A program made the position numbers and the translations under genes. Under the pieces are notes generated by a model. The model made no database searches. It saw only the letters and a program-made list of their open reading frames with translations, and was not told the origin of the DNA. From Hansfordia pulvinata (taxonomy: Eukaryota > Ascomycota > Sordariomycetes > Xylariales), in assembly GCA_006538405.1 (NCBI GenBank), contig BJKQ01000002.1, forward strand, positions 2,914,001-2,978,000: a DNA stretch of 64,000 nt, given 5' to 3'. Positions 11,464 to 22,655 of this stretch are shown here, piece by piece. Each line of letters begins with the position of its first letter. Positions within the stretch are counted from its first letter, which is position 1.

Positions 11464-14282
11464 ATCTATCGGCCCTTGAAACATCGTCGGAGACCTCTCG
11501 CGTCTTGCCTGGTGAGAAAAAAGGTTGGGAGACAAGAGGTCAAGCCGTCGACCCCTAACGAAAAGGATCTATCTCAGTCGGAGGAGAGTCCTTCTGACGG
11601 GAAAACATGAGGGCTTCTTGGTATATATCCGATCAACAGGACACCAGGGTTACGACTGGTATATGTTTCCGTTTTCTAAGAACATAGGGTATTGTTGCCC
11701 GGTATAAAACAAAATGACGAGACATACTGCTTTTTGCTGACCTCAGGCGCTGTTGCGTACATAAAGTGACTACGGGTAGCAAGCCCCCGCTCCTGACTGC
11801 AAGTGCTTTAACCAGTAGAACCCAGACTCTTCACCACGCAGCGCAGAGTCAGCCGAGCCTCCTCAAGACCTGCCGTCCCCAAGTTGCCGACGCGCTCTGC
11901 CTTATCCGCATACCCGCTGTGAGCCGTCCGCGCAGGCAGCGGCAGGACACGGTCCCGAAGCCCGCGCGTAGACAGCGGAAGATCCCGCGCCGATGAGATG
12001 AGATTGTGAGGCTTCCTTGACAAATCAACTCCGTCCTCCCCCCCTTCCTGTCTTTATGGGGCCGGACTTGGGGAATCTCCAAGACCCTCACCTGTCCTCT
12101 CCCCTTTGCACTGGGGCGCACACACATGCAATCCACACCTGGGGACGACCAGCGCCGGTTATGTGGGATGGGAGATATTGCACTAGAGGGCAGGTGGTCC
12201 GATGGAGTTCAATGACTGGAACTACGAATACGGGGATTTGTTGTCTTCTCGTTCAAAAGTCAACTGCAAGTTCCTCTCCCAACGGAGTACGGGCAACCTG
12301 ACCGGCCGCATAGATCGACAAGAGGCCCGCAACAGCAAGAACGGAGGAGGGGGAGAGACAACGCTTGGTAAGGTGCTGAGTACCCAAAGTAGACACGCGG
12401 AGGGGGGCAGGGTTTAGGGGAGGTTGTCCTTTAGGAGATGGGGATGTAAGAAACTTACCTTGACGATAACCCCCATGCTCCCTCACTTTCCCACCCAAAG
12501 GCCCATCTATTGGCTTTCGGGGAGACAGGTCTCGGGCAAATATCAAGAGACTCGCACGAGCGGAGCGGGCGGGCGGGCGGCGGGCGGGTGAAAGCGAGCA
12601 GGCAGCAATCCAAGCGTGGGGGGATCCTCGTCGAGGGTACGGCGATATCGTGATCACCACCACGCTGCCCCTTCTCCCCACTTCCCTGTTGAAGGATCCC
12701 ATCGATCGCGGCTGGGGGTCCACGGGTGTGAGTATGGAGTGGAAAGAGACAACAAATGCCGATATGGATATCGATATACGGGTACGGGGACGGACACGCC
12801 GAGCTCGAACTTCAAACCCTTTGGCCCGCCCGCCTCGATCGAACGGGCCCGCCTCGATGCGGGTCGGCGGGTCTCTCTCGTGTCTTCTGTCTGCTCGCGG
12901 GTGTTCGTGCGGCCACGTGAGAAGAGATCGGGAGCACTTCAAGTTTGCGCGCAAACTGTCCCCCGACCACCCCGGAGAAAACATCTGTGCGCGGATACTT
13001 CGTCAAGCATTAGGACCCCCCCCTCCCCTTTACCCCCGTTGGAGTCTGTGTCTTGCAGGTGGGGATCCGGGACCTCATTTATTGAGTCTCCAGGGCCCGC
13101 TCCCCCCCCCCCCCCCCTTTTCTTTTCTCTCTCATCGTTTCCCCAAAACCCGGAAGTGGGTTCTCCTCGGGAGAGTCAACCAGGGTGTGGGTGTGGGTGT
13201 GGACTGGCTGACTGATTCGCAGATGCGAGTCGATTCCAGACTGGTCATTTGTATACTGCCCCCTACCATGATCTACGAGTACTGTGACAGGGGGAGGCAG
13301 TACCGGAGTGATCTATTGACGCCGTCGAGCCAGAAGAGAGCCCACGTGGTTCAGGTTCAGGGACGGCTGCTCGCCCTCTCTTTGAAAGAGAGAGAGTGTG
13401 TGAGCAGCAGCATACGGGCAGATTCACAGGTACTCCGAACTCGTCACACGAAGAGAGGACGATCCGCCGTGGGGGAGATCGGTCGGAAGGTGTGACATGT
13501 CGTAAGATCCGTGATTTATTCTTTTCTATTTGGTATCGTGATAAAAGCGTTCCGAAGCGGGATGCGGTCCGCGGGGCCCCCGTTTCCGTATGAGGCGCAC
13601 TCCCGCGGAGGAGCGACTGTGCTCGTGATATGGGGAGAAAATGACAATAAAGGGAAGAGCGGGCAAGAGGAGCAGAGCAGCAACACAGCGTCCGATCGAC
13701 ACGCAAAAAGACGCAAGTGTTGCGACTTTCGGTTCGCGCTCCGAGGCTTCGTCCCTTGTTCGCCAAGGAGATGGGAGCTCCTTTCCTGTTGGCTTCTCTC
13801 CTCTTGGTTGGGGGCCAACTCTCTTCGCTGGGCACGCCTAGCAGGAAAGTAGAAGAAGAAGCGGTAGAAGTGAAGATGATCGTAATCGGGGGAAAGAAGA
13901 ACATTGAGAAAGAAACGCCAAAGTGTACAGCCGCGCACGGGTGATTGCTGGTGCGCGGCGGAGATATGTTCTTCCCTCTTCCCTTGTTTTGTTGCCAGTT
14001 CGTTTCGAGGTCATTATACGTGTTTTGTGTTTGCGTGTGTTTGCGTTTGTGTGTTGTCTCCCCTCGAACGTTGAAATCCCCTTTTCCTCCTGAAAACTTG
14101 TGGTATCCAAAGAATAAGAAAAAGGGGGACGGAAGAACGGAAAGAAGAAGCCAACCAAAGTCCCCCTTTCCCCCCCCTTTCTCCGAGCGAGACCAATTGT
14201 GTAAATCATGTCTCGGGAAGTAGCTAATATGAAACGGCCTTTATGAATAATCCTCTTCTCTACTATCTCTCTCTCTCCTCTC
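11464..14282. other. 2.8-kb intergenic region, no gene supported
   Basis: A 281-residue frame (12650-13495) crosses a C16 run (13102-13117) and has no family character. One TACGAGTA octamer lies at 13274. The last few hundred bases must hold the 3' end of the gene on the minus strand. Confidence 0.55.
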
Positions 14283-15968
14283 TCATCCCTCAATGTGCTG
14301 CCTCACCTCGACGGTGCGGACGATGCGCGAGTCGTTGAAGCTGGGTTTCCGCTCGCTGTTGTGCCTGCTGTTGCTGCTGCTGCCGTCGCCCTTCTCCGGG
14401 TCGCCGACGTCCATCATGCCCATGCCGCCGCTGCCGCCGCCGTGGACGTTGGTGGTGACGCGCCCGTGGCCGTGGTGGATGAGGTCGTTCTCGTCGCTGT
14501 CGTCGTCGAAGGGGTCCTTCTTGCGGTGGGTGCGGTTGGCGGAGCGCGAGCCCACGGTTCCGCCCCCGCCGCCGTGGCCGGAGCCCATCATCTCGAAGGA
14601 CTTGGAGTTCTGCGAGTAGCCCGTGCGCGGCTTGCCGAGGATCGACTTCCACAGCGACGGCATGACGGGGAAGCACGCGCAGACGATGCCGATGCCGCAC
14701 TCGGCGATGCTGTGTGATGGACTGTCAGTATATTTTATACGCGAAGGAGGACAGAGACAGAGCCGGAGAGAGAAAAAGACTCGAAAACTCACCCAGTCAG
14801 GTTAATCTTGACAAAGACATAGGTCTGGTCCTTGCTGGTGCCCTCGTTGGCGATGAAGACGAGGCGGATCAGGCTGAAGATGCAGGCGATGCCGCCAACC
14901 CCGAAGACGGCGGCGATCTTGACCTTGGCCTTGAAGCCGACCTGCAGCGTGCGGGTGAGGGGGCAGGGGATGAGCAGGATGACGAGGTCGGTCAGCAGGC
15001 TGATGACGTTGTCGGTCAGGATGACTTTGGTCTGGTCGAAGCAGTCCCCCTCGTGCGCGCCGCCCCAGAACATGGAGATGGGCCGGCACATGAAGATCTT
15101 GATGAGCATCATGGTCAGGTAGTAGACGCCCATGCCCGCCAGGAAGCCGTAGATCCACCGCACGTACACGCGGTACGGCGAGAAGATCTTGGCCAGGATC
15201 AGCAGGATCGCCGCCTTGGTCGCGAACGCCGTCGGCCCGTAGTTGACCATGGTCGCGTAGATGGTCTTTTTTTTTTTTGCATCAGAAGTCAGCTTCCCGA
15301 GTTCTTGGGGCGTTCTCTTTTCTCTTCTCCTCGTTGGAAAGGGGGGAGGGGGCAGGAGCAAGGAGGAAGGGAACGCACCTTGTTGTAGTCGGGCAGAAGC
15401 GTCGCATCAACATTCCACTGGTGCAGTCCGCCTCCGTATCTCAGCACTGTTTGTGAGAGGGGCACGTTAGATATAATTCCCTGTTGTCATCTGTGTGTCA
15501 TGGGAACTGGAACTCACTGGTCAAGCATATCGCGCAGTATCCCATGAAACCAATCTGTTTTCAAAACGTTGCTCCTCGTCAGTCTTCTTTCCGTCTAAAG
15601 AGCGGCGCGTCTTCTCCAGGTCTCAAGCAGGATAGAAACATACATATCCGATAATGCAGGCCACTGTGTGAAGTCGTTGTGTTAGTACCGGTGGTTACAT
15701 GCGACGAAGACGACGACGACGACGACGACGACGTCGAGACGGGCAGAGATATAAGAGTCGGAAAAAAAAAAGAAAGAAACTCACCATCGTCCACGCCTAT
15801 CCTCGACTGGAGTCTCTGGCGCGCCCACAGCCGCAGCACCACGCACAGAGTGCAGACGGGGATGGCGACGGCGTTGGCGGCGATGCAGATCCAGTACATC
15901 TGCTTGTCCGGGTTCTCAATGTCGGTCACCTCGCCCGGCGGGGGCTCGAGCCCGGCCTCGACGACCAT
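14283..15968 (-). CDS. Fungal rhodopsin-domain (Pth11-like) seven-helix membrane protein
   Basis: Six exons on the minus strand: 15785-15968, 15644-15663, 15518-15554, 15379-15446, 14793-15265 and 14283-14709. All junctions fit GT-AG and the phases agree, giving 402 aa. Hydrophobic segments start at MYWICIAANAVAIPVCTLCV and recur through exon 5 (YATKAAILLILAKIF type helices, VYYLTMMLIKIFMCRP, VISLLTDLVILLIPCPL, VGGIACIFSLIRLVFI). The extracellular-loop pattern CRPISMFW...GDCFDQTKV is typical of the fungal rhodopsin-like domain. The C-terminal 100 residues are a cytosolic Gly/Ser/Asp-rich tail. There is no CFEM cysteine domain. Such proteins are proposed surface receptors, most without known ligands. 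Exons 2 and 3 are only 20 and 37 bases. No frameshift is seen. Confidence 0.87.
15711..15732 (+). repeat. (GAC)n in intron 1 of the rhodopsin-like gene
   Basis: Trinucleotide run within the 121-base first intron; on the sense strand it reads GTC repeats between donor and acceptor. Confidence 0.7.
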
Positions 15969-17000
15969 GCTGGCGATTTTCTTTCTTTTCTTCTTTTCCC
16001 TTCTTTCTTCTCTTTTATCTGCTGTCCTTTAGAGGCGAGAGGACGGCTGTATATAATAATCGTCGTATAGAGAGCACCGGACTGGTTGAACTCTGGTCGG
16101 AAGAGCCGGGGCTGATCGTTCTTCGTATGGGTTGCACCACAGACGGATCGCTGATAGACCGGCCCGGGGGGGAGGAGGAGGAGGGGGAAGAAGAGACAGA
16201 GAGGAAGGGATTCTCTTTCCCGTGTTGGCGCGAGTGACGACGGAACCCGGTGGAGAAGATGAGATCGAGCAGAGAGAGAGATTCAACCTCGCTTTTGCTT
16301 TCTCTCACTCTCACACACGCTCTCTCTCGCGCTATGTCTTTCTATCTTTCCCTCTCTTCCTCTCCATGTGAGAAGGAGTTGCGTGCGGGGGGAAGAGGGG
16401 CCGTGTGGGTGTTTGTGTCCCTGTGTGTGAGTGAGGGTGTGTGTGGGTGTGGGTGCGTGTGTGTGTGTGTGTGTGATCGGGGTGCGGAAAAGGGGATCGG
16501 GAGGTTATGTATTAGATAGACGCCGACGCGCGCACGCGCTTCATAGAGAGAGAGAGAGAGAGTGTGTGTGTGTGTGTGCGTGTGAGTACGAGTAAGAGAG
16601 TGAGCAAGAGAGAGAGAGGTATAATATCCCGACTGGGGTTGTTGCCGGGATCCCCCGCAGAAAGCTCGCTTCCCGAAGGGCTGGCAGAAGGTCCTCGTCT
16701 CGCAGCTGGGCTTCTGGTTCCGCGGCGGGACGGCGATCACGGGGCAAGGCGCGGAAATGCACAAGCACGAGGCAGATCACCGCACTCGTGGAAGGAAGGG
16801 TGGAAGGGGGGCGTGTCATCAGGTACGAGTAGGCCTCGGATGCAAGGACTTTTGATGGTATGGCATGGTACGGCTATCCTAAGGGTTCTCTCTTTTCGTT
16901 TTCGTAAAGGAGGGACAGGCATCATCAAGGCGAGGGCCGGCTCGGGTCTTCTCTCTTCCTCGCGCTCTCTCTCTCTCTCGCGCGGTTTGTCTCATGCGAG

Positions 17001-17032
17001 TATGTATGTATGTATGTATGTATGTATGTATG
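17001..17032 (+). repeat. (TATG)8 microsatellite
   Basis: Perfect tetranucleotide run in intergenic DNA. Confidence 0.9.
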
Positions 17033-18266
17033 TGTGTCATCAGTGTCTACCTATTTGATGTAAGGTACGCCCTCGTATCTCTTTTCCTTGTCAGGGGTTA
17101 ACGCTTCCCAGTTCAAAGTCGCCAATCCCCCCCCTGCCCCCTGCCCTGCTCTACCTGTACCCTGCCCTGCTACGATACTTAGCTGACAGACAGCTTAGAT
17201 AGGCACGAGTATGGGCCGGGCCACCCAGTCACAGGGAGCAGAATCGGGCAGAGAGGAAGAAAAAAGCAAACGCAAAGTCGTTGTGCGCGCGCGCGTCAGA
17301 TGTGCAACTTGCCTCGCGGGCGAACCATCCGTAGAGGGTAGTTGACGACAGCATTGCCAAGGCCTCGTCAAACCGAACCCCTGCTTTTTTTCCCCCTTCC
17401 TTTTCCCCCTTTCCTTTCTGGCCTTGCTCTCTCTCTCTTTCAGCCCATCAACGGGCAAAGTGCCCAAAGAAGTCATGTCGGACGCTCATCATTGGCCTCG
17501 GCACTCTCTCTCTCTCTCTATCTCTCTCGCAAAGAACTGCGGCCGCTGCCCGGCGTTCAGGGGGGGGGGGGTGCGGTCTTGAAGTAAAACCCGCTTTTAC
17601 TACCCTTACCACCGGTCTCTCCCGTCTCTTCTAGCATCTGCTCGGCTGGCAACCCACGGCGAGTACTCCGTAGAGCCAGCACCGGCAGAAGAAGGAGCAG
17701 AAGAAGCAGCAGAAGACTTCTTGCATGTCGAAGGATTCGATCGTACCCAGAGAAAAAGCCCATAACCCGGGTGGTCTGCAGCGGAGGCTTCAGGGGGGGC
17801 CCCTGCTTAGAGCGTCTCCGCTGCAGTGCGGGTCGGCTTTTATTCGTACAGAGTACAGAGCACAGGAGAGAGTCCTCGCACCAATGTCGTGCACGGAGTG
17901 AGTATGGGTACTCCCTGATCCGCCGTCGGGGTCCCGTTGACGTTGGGTAATTGTGCTTACGAGTACTCTGTACGCCTCGGCGTTGCCGGTCTTCCCCCCT
18001 GGACTCTCTCTCCAGCAACTACCGCTACCGCACCTTTAGCTCCCGGGCCATGTCCGAGAGAGGCAGATACTCACAGTACGAGTACGTACTCTGGAGAGAG
18101 AGAGAGACGAGGAGAAAGAGGTTGCGATGGAGACTGGTAATGAACCCAGTGAGCCTGCCGCCGCGGTCGAAATGTCATGTCATGCACTGACAAGGGAGGA
18201 GAGGTAGCATCGGCCCGAGAGTGTGTCCCTATCCTGTTCGCGGCGATGATAGTAACGGGTAACCCA

Positions 18267-18309
18267 CAACGGACAACGGGCAACGGGCAACGGGCAACGG
18301 GCAACGGGG
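18267..18309 (+). repeat. (CAACGGG)n tandem array
   Basis: Five to six 7-bp units, the first two slightly diverged. Confidence 0.8.
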
Positions 18310-18403
18310 TGGCTGATGAAGAATAATGCTTGTGAAGACCAGGGGACAATACTCACACCCGTCGATCCCCTTTCAGCCACCCCAAAAGACAGCCGTTCGA
18401 CCG

Positions 18404-18525
<122 letters not shown>

Positions 18526-19246
18526 TGTACACAAGTGACAGACAGTATACTCGTACAAACAGAAAAAAACGAAGGCTGTGGGCGGAAAGCCTCCCGCACG
18601 CGCAGGCGCCGACGACGGGAGCGGGCGCGGGCCGGGGGAGGGGGGCCCGGGGACGTTATCTTTTACCTACTCCGTGGCTAGTTTTTCACTAACGAACGAT
18701 GATAGGGAGAGGGACGGGCGGGCAAGCGGGCCATGGTTTGATCATACCAGCCAAAGCCTTGACCGACGCCACATCCGTGCAACGGGGCAGACGGCTGGAG
18801 AAGAGGCCCAACGGTGTTGTATCCACATACGAGTATGGCACATACAGACACACACACGCTCTCTCTCTGTCTCTCTCTTCCTCTCATATGGTGTGATGGC
18901 GACGCAGGGACCAGGTCCTCGCCAGCACGGACTCCGGCAGCTTACTCTTGCCTATCTGGCCTACCTCATGCTCTGCTCTCCAACGGAGCCCGTCTATGCC
19001 GAAGAGGGAGAGGGGGCAGGCTGCTGCGGCGGCGGCCGTCTATGCACGTCCTGTTCCTGTTTGCTCATCTCATCCCGTCCCATCTCGTAGCCTGGCTTTC
19101 TGCGAGTTGTGCAGTTGATTCCTTGTTGTTTGGCTGTGCTGGCCAGTGCGTCGGCCCAACACGAAGCGGTCCAGAACAAGCAGTGGCTCGTGTATCGCAA
19201 CGCAACGCGCGCGCACGGGGTTGAACTGACAGATCAATTGTGACGG

Positions 19247-19273
19247 GCGCGCGCGCGCGCGCGCGTGTGTGTG
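19247..19273 (+). repeat. (GC)n(GT)n alternating purine-pyrimidine tract
   Basis: Alternating GC then GT dinucleotides, the sequence type most prone to left-handed DNA. Confidence 0.7.
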
Positions 19274-19847
19274 AGGATGCGCGCAGGAGCATTGGCGTTG
19301 TCGCTTTCAGGTGTGGGAGGAGGAGGGAGGCTGAGAAGACGATGAAACGGTGATTCTTTTCTTTCTTTCTTCTTTCTTCCTCTTTCGGGTGTATCCCGGG
19401 TTCCAGACTCGTTAGATTCTTGATTGATTAAATGCCCGATGTCGAGACTGCAACGTCGCCAGCCCTCTTCCCCCCCTTTCCTTGTCTTCGGGAACCAACC
19501 GCAGGCCGCTGTCAGAAAAGAAGCCGGGCTCGGTAAAGCGGCAGATGTGTGTGTGTTGTGTGCGTGTGTGTGTGTGTGTGTGTGTGAGCGCACGAGTAAA
19601 GCGACCACAAAGGGGACGGGGCTCGGCGGCAGTTGTTCCCATTGGGTGTCCGGACAATGGCCGGACGGCACCTGGAAAGGAAAGGCGAGGAGAGGGGAGA
19701 TTGGGGAGGGAGAGCCGTGCATTCGCAACGGACTCTCTCTTTGGGTCCGCGAGTGTTTGGGTACGAGTAAGCAAGGTGGCAAGGTAGCAATGAGAGTGGC
19801 AGGTGAAGAACATTGAAGGTGTCAAGGTGTGTCTGGCACGAGCAAGG

Positions 19848-19916
19848 TGAGGCACCAAGGCGAGGCACCAAGGCGAGGCACCAAGGCGAGGCACCAAGGC
19901 GAGGCGAGGCGAGGCA
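19848..19916 (+). repeat. 13-bp tandem repeat (GAGGCACCAAGGC)4 plus 5-bp remnants
   Basis: Four adjacent copies of the 13-mer end in GAGGC-type 5-mers, which look like partial units. Confidence 0.85.
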
Positions 19917-20720
19917 AAGAAAGCACGGAGTACATTATACATACCTCTTTACCAACCTGACCTATGGTACTCGTACCTACCTACAGTACTCGTACTCCAT
20001 AAGAGGCAGTGACGATCACGCGCCTACTTGCCCATCTGTCTGCCTGCCTCTCTGTCTGCCTGGCGCCTGCCTGTCTGTCTCGTCTGTCTTGTCTGTCTGT
20101 CTGTGAGGCAGGTGCGTCTTGCCGAGCCTCGCGTGTGCACTTGCCCTCCCGTGCCTCCCCACTGTCCTCCCAGCCGGCAACGACCTGCGGACCGTTGTGC
20201 AAACCCGTTCTTCGCCTCGGCGTAGCGCACCTTTTAGCTCTACGGGCACGTACGGGGGACAGCCGTAGTCGGAGTAGTAGCTGCAGTAGTGGTGATGATG
20301 GTGGTGGTGGTGGTGGTGGTGTAGTATTTGACTCGAAGAGGAAGTGGTACGAGTACCAGGTATGCAGCAGTGGCAGCGGCAGAGCGCGCAGAGTTGGTGG
20401 TCGTGGTGATGGTGGTGGTATGTACTCGTAGCAATAATGGTGGTACTTCAAACCCGCAATGCCGGTGGCCCCAATCACACCCGCAGGTCAACCCCGGCCT
20501 TGCGGGGCCCGTAATCCTTGCACAACCCTTGTTCAACCCTTGCTGGTCTGACATATGCCCACTACTCGTAGTGCGAGTACAGCTACAGGTACAGCTGCAG
20601 AGGTACTGGCGTAAGGTACATACAAGAACTCGCAGCAGACGACCACACACTATCCCGTCGTCAGAGTGAGTGGGAGAATGATGAGTGACCTTACTATACA
20701 TATTGAGGTAGGTACATGGA

Positions 20721-22655
20721 TCAGAAGATGGCCTGCGCATTCGGGGGCGACGAGATGCCGCCCGGCATGTTGAGAGGCACCGACGACATGAAGAACGTCC
20801 ATCGCTGCAGCTGCTTGCACGTCTCGGCCAGCTTTTCGAGGTCGAACATCTCGCCTGTTATTTTTCCCCGGTCAGTCGGTGTCAAAGAGAAGGAGGGAAG
20901 AAAGAGGGAGAGAGAGAGAGAGAGAGAGAATATGGCGTGCTTACCGATGGGCATGCCCCAGCCAGCCAGCATGTATTCATGCATCAGAATGCCTCCCGGG
21001 GGTGGGGGATACACCTGCAACCCAGATCAGTCACTTGTCACAAAATACAGAATATCCGTATTTGAAGAAGGGGGGGAGGGGGGGAGACAGCAAAGCAGCA
21101 CATCCCCTCTCTCTCCCCTCGCCTCTTCCCCTCCACCATGTCGTGTCGTGTCTTGTCGTGTCGTGTCTTGTCGCGTCGTGTCGTTGGACGTCGTTCAACC
21201 ACAGAAAGACAAACGGCTCGAAAGAGAGGGAAGACGACAGGGCGACAGGGAGAGATGGAGATGAATTGAAAGGGACCCCAAAGAAAAAAAAAGGAAAAGA
21301 AAAAAAAAAAACTCACCTCGAAGCTGATGGCGTCGCCCGCGACCGCCGCGAACCCCGTGTCCCAGATCCACCGCAGCATGTCGATGCTGCCCTCGACGCC
21401 GGCGTGCTGCGGGCTGGTCGACGCCGCGTACGCCTTCTTGGCCGCCACGTCCATCCGCGTCTCCCACTCCCGCGTCACGCCCACGCGCACCAGCAGGATG
21501 TCCCCCCGCTGGAACTCGACGCCGCACTCGCGCGCAATCTCCCGGATGTCCGCCAGCTTGACCTCGTGCTGCGAGAAGGTCGTGTACTCGATCCCCTTGC
21601 GCTCCGCCCACGACACGTAGTCGATCAGGACGCCTCGGCCTGGTTTTTTGGGGGGCGGGTTTTTTTTTAGCCTCGTTTCAGTCTACTTCGACACGTGAAA
21701 CCAGAACCATCCAACTTGGATAATGCCCAAGAATGAGAGAGAGGGGGGAGGGGGGAAGGGGGGCAGGGGTGGTGGTCCAGACTGTGTGTGAGTGAGAGAG
21801 ACGCCACAGCAGTCTCTCAAACCCAAATCTGACCAGTCTCTTTTCTCCTCTTCTTCTCCTTCTTCTTTCGCTGCTTGAGAGGCGAAGGGAGAGAAAGTGA
21901 AAGGAGGGGGAGGGGGAGGGGCAGGGGCGAACTAACCTGTGATGCCCTCCGTGGCCCAGTGGTGAATGCCGATGCGGTGGTTGGAGGGGTCCAGGATCTC
22001 CTCCTTGGTGGTACCCCCGTAGAAGACGCGCTCCGTGCTCCCCTCCTCGCGAGGGGTCGAGAAGTGTCGCAACCCGTCCCACTGGCTGCTCTGCTCTGTT
22101 TTGGTTGAAGCTGGCGGTAAGCAAGTGTTTTTTTTTTTGTGTCTGTTGAATCCCACTTTGTCTATTTCTTTGTCGTTTTTCGGTGTTCGTTTATTCTACT
22201 ACGACCATGATACACGGAAGAGGTCACCGCATACGTCCGAGGACTCAAAACGCAAGAGAACCAACTCAGAAGAGAAAAGAACGAAACAGGTATAAAATAA
22301 AATAATAATAAAAAGAGAGAGAGAGAGAGAAAGAAAAAAACATACGCGGGTTCATGGTGTAAATGTCGTCAAAGGCAATGCCGTCGAGCAAGGGGACCAT
22401 CTTGAGCTCGGTGGGCTGGCGGTTGAAGCAGGCGTACTCGAGCTTGTTGAGGTCCCAGCCCAGGTTGACGCGGATCCCCGTGCGGATCTGGCCCTGGGCG
22501 GCGGCCAGGACGCGCTCGGGGGTCAGCAGCGCGAGCCGGCCCAGCCCTTCCTCGCGGCTGCCCGGCTCGCCGACCCAGACGCGCTTCGGGTCCGCCAGCT
22601 CGTCCCAGCTCTTCTCCATGTCGGAGGGGTCTGCTCTTGTTGCGTCTGTCGTCAT
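20721..22655 (-). CDS. Cyclase-family metal-dependent hydrolase (kynurenine-formamidase-like fold)
   Basis: Five exons on the minus strand: 22346-22655, 21937-22095, 21317-21639, 20945-21014 and 20721-20854. They join in phase to 331 aa. Family signatures are QQSSQWDGLRHF near residues 104-115, GRGVLIDY near 158, QRGDILLVRVG in the middle, and HEYMLAGWGMPIG and MFDLEKLA near the C-terminus. In this family (PF04199) the first motif lies in the metal-binding active site. The fungal branch has Gln/Ser where bacterial formamidases have His and its substrate is largely unknown, so the reaction is best given as hydrolysis of a cyclic amide or ester. The start is MTTDATRADPSDMEKSWDEL; an upstream frame extension is a CT-rich leader translation. 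The sense-strand introns hold long T and A runs beside the splice sites. No frameshift is seen. Confidence 0.88.

Noticed and set aside
12650..13495. 281-residue plus-strand frame
   Set aside because: Crosses a C16 tract and has no conserved motif.
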